DNA of 21,290 nt. Source: CBINFS01 sp966250015 (GTDB lineage Bacteria; Bacteroidota; Rhodothermia; Rhodothermales; DASSAV01). Made by a program: the position numbers and the translations under genes. The DNA is taken from the NCBI GenBank assembly GCA_966250015.1, contig CBINFS010000051.1, positions 1 to 21,290 on the forward strand. The letters are read 5' to 3'. The notes beneath the pieces are model-generated. The model ran no database searches, had not been told where the DNA came from, and worked only from the letters and a program-made list of their open reading frames with translations. Below are positions 8,072-14,430 of the stretch, piece by piece; positions within the stretch are counted from its first letter, which is position 1; each line of letters opens with the position of its first letter.

Positions 8072-9751
8072 ATGACTACCCTTGTGAACCGGATCAGTAT
8101 GCTATTCTTGAGAAGACTTTTTTTGCCGGCTGTTTTGTTGCTTTTCCTCCTGCCAGCTTCAACGTTTGCCCAGGGGCATCAGGACTGGAGCTACAACCTC
8201 GGCATCTACGAGGTAAACGTACGGCAGTACACCCCGGAAGGAACGTTCAATGCGTTTTCGGCCCACCTCGACCGGCTGCAAGACCTGGGTGTCGGGATTC
8301 TCTGGTTCATGCCCATTCATCCCATTGGTCAAAAGAACCGCCTCGGACGGCTCGGCAGCTACTACTCGGTGCGGGACCATCTGGACGTCAATCCGGAGTT
8401 CGGTACCCTCGACGATTTCAAACGTCTGGTGCAAGAGGCGCACGATCGGGGGATGTACGTGATTATCGACTGGGTGGCAAACCATACTGCCTGGGATCAC
8501 CTCCTCACCACGGAGCACCCGGAGTGGTACGTCACCGACGCAGGCGGCAACTTCATTTCGCCACCCGGCACAAACTGGTCGGACGTGATCGAGCTCGATT
8601 ATTCGGAGCAGGGCTTGAGGGATTACATGATCGACGCCATGCTTTTCTGGGTGGAGGAGGTGGGCGTGGACGGCTTCCGTTTCGATGCCGTCGACTTCGT
8701 CCCGCACGATTTCTGGGAGGAAGCGATCGATGCCCTCCGGTCCGCCGACCCTGACCAGTTTCTGCTGGCAGAGGGCGACGGCCGGGAGTGGCACGACCTC
8801 GGATTCGACATGACGTACGGCTGGGGCCTCTACGGCTTCGGACAGGGCGTCCTGAAAAACATCGCGGACGGGATCGCGTCTGCAAACAACCTGAACGGAT
8901 ACGTGGCAGCTGCAAAGGCTACCTACCCGACGGCCTACCGGATGTACTTCACCTCCAACCACGACGAAAACTCATGGTACGGTACCCCGGAAGAGCTGTT
9001 CGGTGCGGCTGCCGAAGCGTTTGCCGTGCTGACTGCCACGGTCCACGGGATGCCGCTCATCTACAGCGGGCAAGAGGCCGGGTTGAGCAAACGGCTCCAG
9101 TTTTTCGAAAAAGACCAGATCCCCTGGCGCGACCACCCGAATGCCAACCTGTACAAAACCTTACTGCATTTGAAGCGGAACAACAGGGCGCTCTGGAACG
9201 GGGCCCACGGCGGCCTGCCACAACGGGTGCTCACCTCCAACAATACCGACGTCTTCGCATTCACCCGGGAGAAGGACGGCGACAGGGTGTTTGTCGTTCT
9301 GAACCTTTCCGATCAGGAGCAATCCGTAACGCTCGAAGGGACAGCCTATGCCGGTTCGTACAAAGATGTGATTACCGGTGAAACGGTTGTGCTTGGGGAA
9401 GGCGCCGGCCTCACGCTGCCTGCATGGGGCTACCTCGTCCTCGAAGCCGTCGAGGTCAGCACGGGGGTGTCGGAAGGTGCTCTGCCAGGTGGGACTGCGC
9501 TCCTTCAGAGCTACCCCAATCCGTTCGACACGATTACCAGGATCACCTATACGCTCACAGAGCCATCGGACGTCCACCTTACGGTCCACGACCTGTTGGG
9601 GAGAGCGGTACGTGTGCTGGCCTCAGGCACTATGCCGGCGGGTACACACGAGGTCACTTTTGACGCCGCCGGCCTGCCGGACGGGGTGTACTTTTACCGA
9701 TTGCAGACTGGCCGCTTCTACGAAACCCGATCCCTGATGCTCTTGCGGTGA
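8072..9751 (+). CDS. GH13 alpha-amylase with type IX secretion sorting domain
   Basis: This 559-residue (from the ATG at 8072) glycoside hydrolase family 13 enzyme acts on alpha-1,4-glucans with retention. Conserved regions are readable: IIDWVANHT (region I), GVDGFRFDAVD with nucleophile Asp205, LLAEGDG with acid/base Glu234, and TSNHDENS with transition-state Asp298. A Sec signal ending at STFAQG (about residue 35) precedes the barrel. After a C-terminal beta domain (about 390-465), residues 477-559 form a T9SS type A sorting domain, starting LLQSYPNPF and ending with GVYFYRLQTG. The enzyme is therefore probably exported across the outer membrane and attached to the cell surface or released. 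An ATG at 8099 is an equally possible start. The open frame upstream to 7703 comes from repeat DNA. No carbohydrate-binding module was recognised. Confidence 0.93.
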   Translation: MTTLVNRISMLFLRRLFLPAVLLLFLLPASTFAQGHQDWSYNLGIYEVNVRQYTPEGTFNAFSAHLDRLQDLGVGILWFMPIHPIGQKNRLGRLGSYYSVRDHLDVNPEFGTLDDFKRLVQEAHDRGMYVIIDWVANHTAWDHLLTTEHPEWYVTDAGGNFISPPGTNWSDVIELDYSEQGLRDYMIDAMLFWVEEVGVDGFRFDAVDFVPHDFWEEAIDALRSADPDQFLLAEGDGREWHDLGFDMTYGWGLYGFGQGVLKNIADGIASANNLNGYVAAAKATYPTAYRMYFTSNHDENSWYGTPEELFGAAAEAFAVLTATVHGMPLIYSGQEAGLSKRLQFFEKDQIPWRDHPNANLYKTLLHLKRNNRALWNGAHGGLPQRVLTSNNTDVFAFTREKDGDRVFVVLNLSDQEQSVTLEGTAYAGSYKDVITGETVVLGEGAGLTLPAWGYLVLEAVEVSTGVSEGALPGGTALLQSYPNPFDTITRITYTLTEPSDVHLTVHDLLGRAVRVLASGTMPAGTHEVTFDAAGLPDGVYFYRLQTGRFYETRSLMLLR

Positions 9752-9841
9752 TGGGAAACGACGCTGGTTGCGTGCAAGCGCAGAACCAGTGTTGAGAGCA
9801 ATTGCCGATACGCCAATCTTTTCCCCCCTGCGCAAAAATAA

Positions 9842-9877
9842 AAAGGGCAGGGGAACCGCCATAAGCCCCTGCCCTTT
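9842..9877 (-). terminator. Strong hairpin terminator for the minus-strand glycosidase transcript
   Basis: A perfect 12-bp stem, AAAGGGCAGGGG with CCCCTGCCCTTT, encloses a 12-nt loop. On the minus strand it is followed by TTTTTATTTTTG, a classic intrinsic terminator. On the plus strand only three T follow, so it would end the amylase transcript less well. It lies 30 bp beyond the stop codon of the outer-membrane relic at 9908. Confidence 0.9.
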
Positions 9878-9907
9878 ACTGATCCAAACCGCTGTGGGGT
9901 ACAACCG

Positions 9908-9997
9908 TCAGAAGAAACCCCTCAGGGTGTAACGCAACTGCCAAAACGCGTTGGCACTATGATACGAAAGAAGTAACGCGGCTTCCAGCCGTTCCTG
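9908..9997 (-). pseudogene. Relic of the C-terminus of an outer-membrane beta-barrel protein
   Basis: The minus strand between a TAA (10000..9998) and a TGA (9910..9908) encodes 29 residues ending in NAFWQLRYTLRGFF. The alternating hydrophobic/polar pattern and the terminal Phe match the last strand (beta signal) of outer-membrane barrels. The preceding residues, RLEAALLLSYHS, look like the previous strand. No start codon or upstream barrel sequence is present; instead the GH30-like gene ends at 10009, only 8 bp before the stop codon that opens this frame. The terminator follows directly after. I infer that a porin- or receptor-type gene once lay downstream of the glycosidase and all but its last 90 bp was deleted. 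The fragment is short, so chance resemblance cannot be excluded. Confidence 0.55.
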
Positions 9998-10008
9998 TTA
10001 AGACGTGG

Positions 10009-11982
10009 TTAATTAACCTGTTCCACCTCCCCCATCAGCGTCGTGAAGCTGACCGGTAGCAGGGTCAGCTCGGCCATGCCGTTCGTGACGGGGATGGTGG
10101 CGACCTCCTCCATGGCGCGTTCAGCGTCGGTGACGTACACACGCAGCTCGGTCAGGCCTTCGGGGAAGCCGGCGATCGTCGCCGGGCGGCCCGCGCCGTT
10201 GTTCACGATGTGGACGGCATATTCGCCGTTCGCGATGTTGCCGAAGGCGGCGCTGTTGATCCCTTCCTTGTCGGCCTCGATCGGCAAGTGGAACGCGCCC
10301 GCGGGGGTCGAAGCGAGCTGTTTGATGTTCCAGAACCGCTGCAAGGGGCGGAGGGGGCCTTCGGTGCGGAAGATGCCCTCTCCGATCAGCAACGAGTAGT
10401 CGGACGTGAGCTGCCACTGGAGGATCGAGAGCGGCTCGCAGAGCGCAAGCATACGGACGTACAGGTCGATCTCCTGGTGAGCGAACGTCGGCTCGAGGAA
10501 GATCTGCGGGTAGCGCCACGCCGCGGCGTCGGTGCTGCCCTCACCGACGAGCAACGGGACGTTCAGCTTCTTCGCCGCCTCGCCCCAGTACGAGAGCAGC
10601 TCGTCGGTCCACCCGCGCCAGGAGTGGAACGACACCGCACCCACGTAACGCCACGCCTCCGGGTCGGCCATCGTCGGCTTGATGAACTCGGTGGCGGTGG
10701 CGTCGCCCGTGTCGCCGAGCAGCATCTTCGTTGCCAGCCCATTCGACGCGAAGTAAGCGCCGAGGCCTTTGATCAGGTCGCGGTGCTCCTCGGCCGTCTG
10801 CAACACGTCGATCCCGATGTCGGACTCATTGAACGAGAACATCACCGCTTCCACGCCATAGTAGTCCTTCAGGTATTGCAGGTAGGAGGTGATCGACGCG
10901 TAGATCTTGTCCATCTTGTCCTGCCGGAGCGGGTTGCCGTTGAGGCCGTCAGGCCGGGGACCGCGTTGACGGGGTCCGACAATCGCCCATTCTGGCGCAA
11001 ACCACGCACTGACCACCACCGGCATGCCCATCCGGGAGAGCCTCCGGGCCATCTCCATAGCCGCCTGCACCCTCGGGTTGAGCTGCCCGGCGACGGCGGC
11101 TTCGTACGGGTCGACGTCCTCCTCGGGATGCCAGAGGCTCCACGGCATCTCGACGCGCGCCCACGCAACGCGCAGGTTCTCCAGGTTGAAATCGATCACC
11201 TTCGGGTCGTTGTTGGGATTCTGAAGGCGGAAGTTGCCGCCGATCCCGTCGAATGCGCGCCCGGGTTTTCTCGCGTCGAGCGTGAGCGTCACCGGTGACC
11301 GATCGATCTCGCCCGTCGCTTCGATCATGAAGGTCCTCTCCGCCGTCTGCCCTTTCACTGCGTTGCCCGGCATCACGGCCACGTACGCCCTGAACAGATC
11401 GTCCTCCTTCCGCACGATAACGTCGGCCGGTGTATCGAACGCCACGTTGAGCTGTCGTTCAGGCGAGGCAAACCGCACGCCCCACGCCACACCGTGCAGA
11501 AACTCGCCATTCCGCCCGGTAGGGGTCCCCGCAAGCGAGATCTCGCCCGTGATAGGCGACGTCGGGTCGACGAGCGCCACCGTGCCTTCGCTATACACGT
11601 CATCGGGCACGTCGATGCAGAAGTATGCCCCGGTCATGGTCGTGTCCTTCTCGGCGGTGAACACCACGTGGACGGTCGCCGTGCCCTCGCCGGTGTTCCG
11701 GATCTCTTGTGTTACCGATACCGGCCCGGCCACCGTCGAAACCTTCTGCACGTCGCCTTCCCGCGTGTAGGTCGTTGGCTGGCGCTCCTTCGCCGTTCTG
11801 GCCATCACCACGCCTTTTGCATTCAAGACGCAGAAGCTCGTCTCGAACGGCATCAACTGCCCGTCCACCCGGATGCCGGTGATGTTCCCCCAGGCCATCA
11901 CCTCGGCCTGGGCAAACGCGTCCTTCACCACCCCGCACAACAAAGCAATACACAGGGCGGTGGTTAGTAACTTGATGTTCAT
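10009..11982 (-). CDS. Secreted clan GH-A glycoside hydrolase, GH30-like
   Basis: This 657-residue protein has a Sec signal peptide (1-25, ending DAFAQA). A beta-rich N-terminal domain spans about 26-235, which I do not recognise. A TIM barrel starts near 245 with AFDGIGGNFRLQ. A C-terminal beta domain lies from about 560. The barrel has the two expected catalytic glutamates of clan GH-A: Glu386 in FSFNESDIG (acid/base) and Glu481 in LLVGEGSTD (nucleophile). The opening motif and layout recall GH30/COG5520 enzymes, but GH39 or an unassigned family is possible, so the substrate is unknown. No T9SS sorting domain is present, suggesting a periplasmic location. Only an outer-membrane relic and a terminator lie downstream. 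The ATG at 11982 yields the signal peptide; its Shine-Dalgarno is weak. Confidence 0.85.
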   Translation of the reverse strand: MNIKLLTTALCIALLCGVVKDAFAQAEVMAWGNITGIRVDGQLMPFETSFCVLNAKGVVMARTAKERQPTTYTREGDVQKVSTVAGPVSVTQEIRNTGEGTATVHVVFTAEKDTTMTGAYFCIDVPDDVYSEGTVALVDPTSPITGEISLAGTPTGRNGEFLHGVAWGVRFASPERQLNVAFDTPADVIVRKEDDLFRAYVAVMPGNAVKGQTAERTFMIEATGEIDRSPVTLTLDARKPGRAFDGIGGNFRLQNPNNDPKVIDFNLENLRVAWARVEMPWSLWHPEEDVDPYEAAVAGQLNPRVQAAMEMARRLSRMGMPVVVSAWFAPEWAIVGPRQRGPRPDGLNGNPLRQDKMDKIYASITSYLQYLKDYYGVEAVMFSFNESDIGIDVLQTAEEHRDLIKGLGAYFASNGLATKMLLGDTGDATATEFIKPTMADPEAWRYVGAVSFHSWRGWTDELLSYWGEAAKKLNVPLLVGEGSTDAAAWRYPQIFLEPTFAHQEIDLYVRMLALCEPLSILQWQLTSDYSLLIGEGIFRTEGPLRPLQRFWNIKQLASTPAGAFHLPIEADKEGINSAAFGNIANGEYAVHIVNNGAGRPATIAGFPEGLTELRVYVTDAERAMEEVATIPVTNGMAELTLLPVSFTTLMGEVEQVN

Positions 11983-12227
11983 GTCGATACAGCTAAGAAT
12001 TCAGGATAACGGGGCTGGACAAAATAAAGATTTCCCTCACATCGCCATGTGAATCGCCGATTTAATCTCGCCACGGAGCATGCGGAGTGCGAGAGCGGTA
12101 TGCTACAAAGGTATGAATACGAAGAATACGGGTGAATTTTCGCCTTTCCGATAGTTGAAACCGTTTGCTTGCATTCGGATTGATAACGTACGAAATGTAC
12201 ATGTGGGCTAGTTACAACGAGGGGGAC

Positions 12228-12473
12228 ATGATCAGTACTGCGAAAGCCCGGGACCAATTTTCCGATATCATCAACCGCGCCCGCTATCGTGGGGAGCGAA
12301 TCATCCTCACCCGCCGGGGGAAGCCCGTCGCGGCCGTCGTACCGATCGAAGACCTGGAGGTATTGGAAAAGATGGAAGATCGGATCGACGTCGAGGAAGC
12401 CGAAAAACGGCTCGCTTCCGACGAACCCCGCATACCGTGGGAAGAGGTAAAACGAACGCTCGACCTTGAGTAA
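12228..12473 (+). CDS. Phd/YefM-family antitoxin
   Basis: This 81-residue antitoxin starts MISTAKARDQFSDIINRA and continues with ILTRRGKPVAAVVPIEDLE. This is the characteristic Phd/YefM DNA-binding fold. The acidic, less ordered C-terminus (about 50-81) is expected to wrap and neutralise the toxin. The frame is open upstream to 12165 with several ATG codons. The ATG at 12228 is chosen because GAGGGGG lies just before it and it gives the family's N-terminus. It overlaps the toxin gene by 8 bp, indicating coupled translation. A weak inverted repeat GTAC-N5-GTAC at 12188-12200 could be an autoregulatory operator, but this is only a suggestion. Confidence 0.92.
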   Translation: MISTAKARDQFSDIINRARYRGERIILTRRGKPVAAVVPIEDLEVLEKMEDRIDVEEAEKRLASDEPRIPWEEVKRTLDLE

Positions 12474-12726
12474 ATACCGCGTACTTTTCGAGCACAAAGC
12501 CGTTAAGGACCTCGCCAGGTTGCCTCGCGACGTGCAAGTATGCATCCGCGATGCCATCGACGTATTACAGGATAATCCTCGACCACCGGGCGTAAAGAAG
12601 TTGGAAGGGTCGACGGACCTTTACCGGATACCTGTTGGTGACTACCGAGTCCTCTACCGGATAGAGGACGACGTCCTCGTGATCCTGATTATCCGGATAG
12701 GCCACAGAAAAGACATCTACCGATAA
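12466..12726 (+). CDS. RelE/ParE-family toxin
   Basis: This 86-residue basic protein has the RelE/ParE fold pattern: KYRVLFEHKAVKDLARLP at the start, a long amphipathic helix, LEGSTDLYRIPVGDYRVLYR in the middle, and IIRIGHRKDIYR at the end. RelE members cleave mRNA on the ribosome. The late His/Arg residues of HRKDIYR fit that group. The start is a TTG at 12466 inside the antitoxin's last codons, and no better start lies nearby. The rare start probably keeps toxin output below that of the antitoxin. It ends 12 bp from the converging DUF559 pseudogene. The pair appears intact. Confidence 0.92.
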   Translation: MSKYRVLFEHKAVKDLARLPRDVQVCIRDAIDVLQDNPRPPGVKKLEGSTDLYRIPVGDYRVLYRIEDDVLVILIIRIGHRKDIYR

Positions 12727-12738
12727 GGGACTATCGTT

Positions 12739-13101
12739 TTATATCTGAATGTTCTGAACGATCTTGTCCCCCAGCAAATCCGGCCGTTCGAAGACGACCT
12801 TGTTATTGACACGAATGATTTTGATGCCCTTGCTCTGAAGGTACGCCTCCCTTCTAATGTCGTACTCATTTCAAATCCGGTAGTCATGTGCGTTCCCATC
12901 GACTTCGATGGCCAGCTTCGCTTCTGGACAGTAAAAGTCCAAAATGTACGGTCCCACACTGTGCTGCCTCCTAAACTTCAGCCCTCCACACTTCTTCCCC
13001 GAGAGCAGCTTCCAGAGCGCTGCCTCCGCAGGCGTGGCCTGATTGCGTAGCTTCTTCCGTACCTCCTTCAGCTCGGGACGATTGTGATCGTGGTGAGTCA
13101 C
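12739..13101 (-). pseudogene. DUF559 (Vsr-like endonuclease fold) gene with one in-frame stop
   Basis: Read from the GTG at 13101, the first 76 codons encode a typical DUF559 protein: LRNQATPAEAALWKLLS, then FRRQHSVGPYILDFYCPE, then LAIEVDGNAHDYRI with the probable nuclease-site Asp and Glu residues. A TGA at 12873..12871 then interrupts the frame. Beyond it, in the same frame, another 43 codons continue the family: EYDIRREAYLQSKGIKIIRV, ending at a natural TAA at 12741..12739. The total of about 120 codons is the normal length of the family, so the gene was complete until a single point change. The missing part carries the last helix and strand of the nuclease-like fold. A sequencing error is the alternative. 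The function of DUF559 proteins is unknown; the fold resembles very-short-patch repair nucleases. Confidence 0.85.
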
Positions 13102-13194
13102 CTTCTTTTTTGGGGCTTAGGCATATTGTTACTTAATGATATTCCTACGAATAAATGATACGATAAAATTCACTATATGGTTGTCCAACCAGGC

Positions 13195-13215
13195 TCCCCT
13201 CCTTGACAGGAGGGG
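13195..13215 (+). repeat. Short palindromic repeat E, copy 1
   Basis: A 7-bp stem CCCCTCC/GGAGGGG encloses the loop TTGACA. A degenerate copy in inverted orientation lies at 13319-13342. The AT-rich 100 bp between them is unlike its GC-rich neighbours. Confidence 0.5.
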
Positions 13216-13318
13216 CCGGGAGTCGTAGATCAAATGATCGTAAATTCAGCTTATAACCTCGAATGTAATGTTTGCTTTTTTGTTCGTTACTATCACGTTT
13301 TATCGACCACCCCTGTCT

Positions 13319-13342
13319 CTCCTCCTGTCCAGGAAAGGGATT
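13319..13342 (-). repeat. Short palindromic repeat E, copy 2 (degenerate)
   Basis: The reverse complement reads TCCCTTTCCTGGACAGGAGG, matching copy 1 at 13195 (TCCCCTCCTTGACAGGAGG) with a few changes. The two lie in inverted orientation between the DUF559 relic and the GH26 gene. Confidence 0.45.
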
Positions 13343-13370
13343 GTTTATACCTCTATTTATCAGTATATAC

Positions 13371-14402
13371 CTACTTCAAAAACGGATAATGCTGCGTGGT
13401 GCTGTCGCGGTTTACCCAGGGGAGCTCTACGAGGGTGAGGACTTCGTCGCTGTGGTAGGTCTCGAAGTAGGTGCGGCTGCCGCCGGGGTCGTTCCAGTGC
13501 ATGAACCAGACCCATCGCGGCTGCTCGCGGAGCTTTGACACCTCGGGAAGGGCGCCGACCTCGCCGAGGGCGATGGGTTTGTCGCCCGCCAGCGCGAGGA
13601 GCTGGTCGTAATTGAGCTGGTTGAACCCTTCGGTGTAGACGTCGGTGGCGAGGATGTCTACGACGTCGTGCCCGGGGAAGTAGGTCTCGTGGGGATCGAC
13701 GCCGTCCTTCACCTCGTTCGTGTTGTACACCCAGATCAGGTTGTTCAGGCCGTGGAAGTTCGTCAGGCGGTCGAAGAGCATCCGCCAGAGCTTCTTGTAG
13801 CCGTTCTCGCCGGGTTTCTGGCCCCACCAGAACCAGCCGCCGTTCATCTCGTGGTAAGGCCGCCAGAGCACGGGCACGCCGGCATCGCGGAGCTGCTTCA
13901 AGAACCACGCGATCACGTCCACCTGCGACTTCCATCGCTCGTTGATCTCCGTGCCGGGGGTGATCAGGTCCTGCCACTCGGCGTCGGTGAGCTCGGCCTG
14001 GATCGACTCGCGGAACTCCTTCGGCTCGTCCTCGGTCGGCCGCACGGCGTGCCACATGAGCGTGATGATGAACCCGTCGCGGTGGCGTTGGATGGCCTCG
14101 TCGACGATCCGCTGCCGGAAGTTGATGCCGTCCCAGTACCCCGGGTAGCTGAACCCGAAGTCCTGCCCGAACACGGCCGGGTAGCGCTGGGTGAGCCGGT
14201 GGACCACCGACAGCCGCGTCGATCCCACCAGCGGCGCGCAGTGCTGGCCCGAAAGCGTCTGCTTGCCGGAGATCGAGTAGAGGTAGTTGAGCAGCTCGAC
14301 TGCCTCGGGTGAGGCGTTCGGCACGACCGGACGCACGGCGTTCTGCGCCTGCGCGACCTCGATCGACAGGATCAGCGCAACAGCGAGAATAAAGTATCTC
14401 AT
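13371..14402 (-). CDS. Secreted GH26 endo-beta-1,4-mannanase
   Basis: This 343-residue protein has a Sec signal peptide (about 1-19, ending VAQAQ) and a full GH26 catalytic barrel. The acid/base motif WRPYHEMNGGWFWWG carries Glu185. The nucleophile motif KPIALGEVGALP carries Glu281. SGKQTLSGQH near residue 45 is the usual GH26 beginning. Most members hydrolyse beta-1,4-mannan, glucomannan or galactomannan, which fits the context, though other GH26 activities exist. No binding module or T9SS domain is attached, so it probably acts in the periplasm or is released by another route. GAGG lies 7 nt before the ATG. It follows the 630-residue gene by 28 bp on the same strand, so the two are probably co-transcribed. 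Confidence 0.93.
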   Translation of the reverse strand: MRYFILAVALILSIEVAQAQNAVRPVVPNASPEAVELLNYLYSISGKQTLSGQHCAPLVGSTRLSVVHRLTQRYPAVFGQDFGFSYPGYWDGINFRQRIVDEAIQRHRDGFIITLMWHAVRPTEDEPKEFRESIQAELTDAEWQDLITPGTEINERWKSQVDVIAWFLKQLRDAGVPVLWRPYHEMNGGWFWWGQKPGENGYKKLWRMLFDRLTNFHGLNNLIWVYNTNEVKDGVDPHETYFPGHDVVDILATDVYTEGFNQLNYDQLLALAGDKPIALGEVGALPEVSKLREQPRWVWFMHWNDPGGSRTYFETYHSDEVLTLVELPWVNRDSTTQHYPFLK

Positions 14403-14430
14403 CGGTCAACCTCGTCCTGGTTGGAGGGAG

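Noticed and set aside
10210..11298. Long plus-strand frame antisense to the GH30-like gene
   Set aside because: Typical GC-rich antisense shadow; the minus-strand frame has signal peptide and catalytic motifs.
12871..12873. Selenocysteine or programmed read-through at the DUF559 TGA
   Set aside because: No SECIS-like structure is evident and the family has no known recoding; a point mutation is simpler.
12717..12959. Minus-strand frame overlapping the 3' half of the DUF559 gene
   Set aside because: It is rich in Arg, Ser and Thr without family resemblance; the DUF559 frame continues through the same DNA.
13360..14409. Second minus-strand frame overlapping the GH26 gene
   Set aside because: It is rich in Arg and Pro with no family motif, whereas the alternative frame is a clear GH26.
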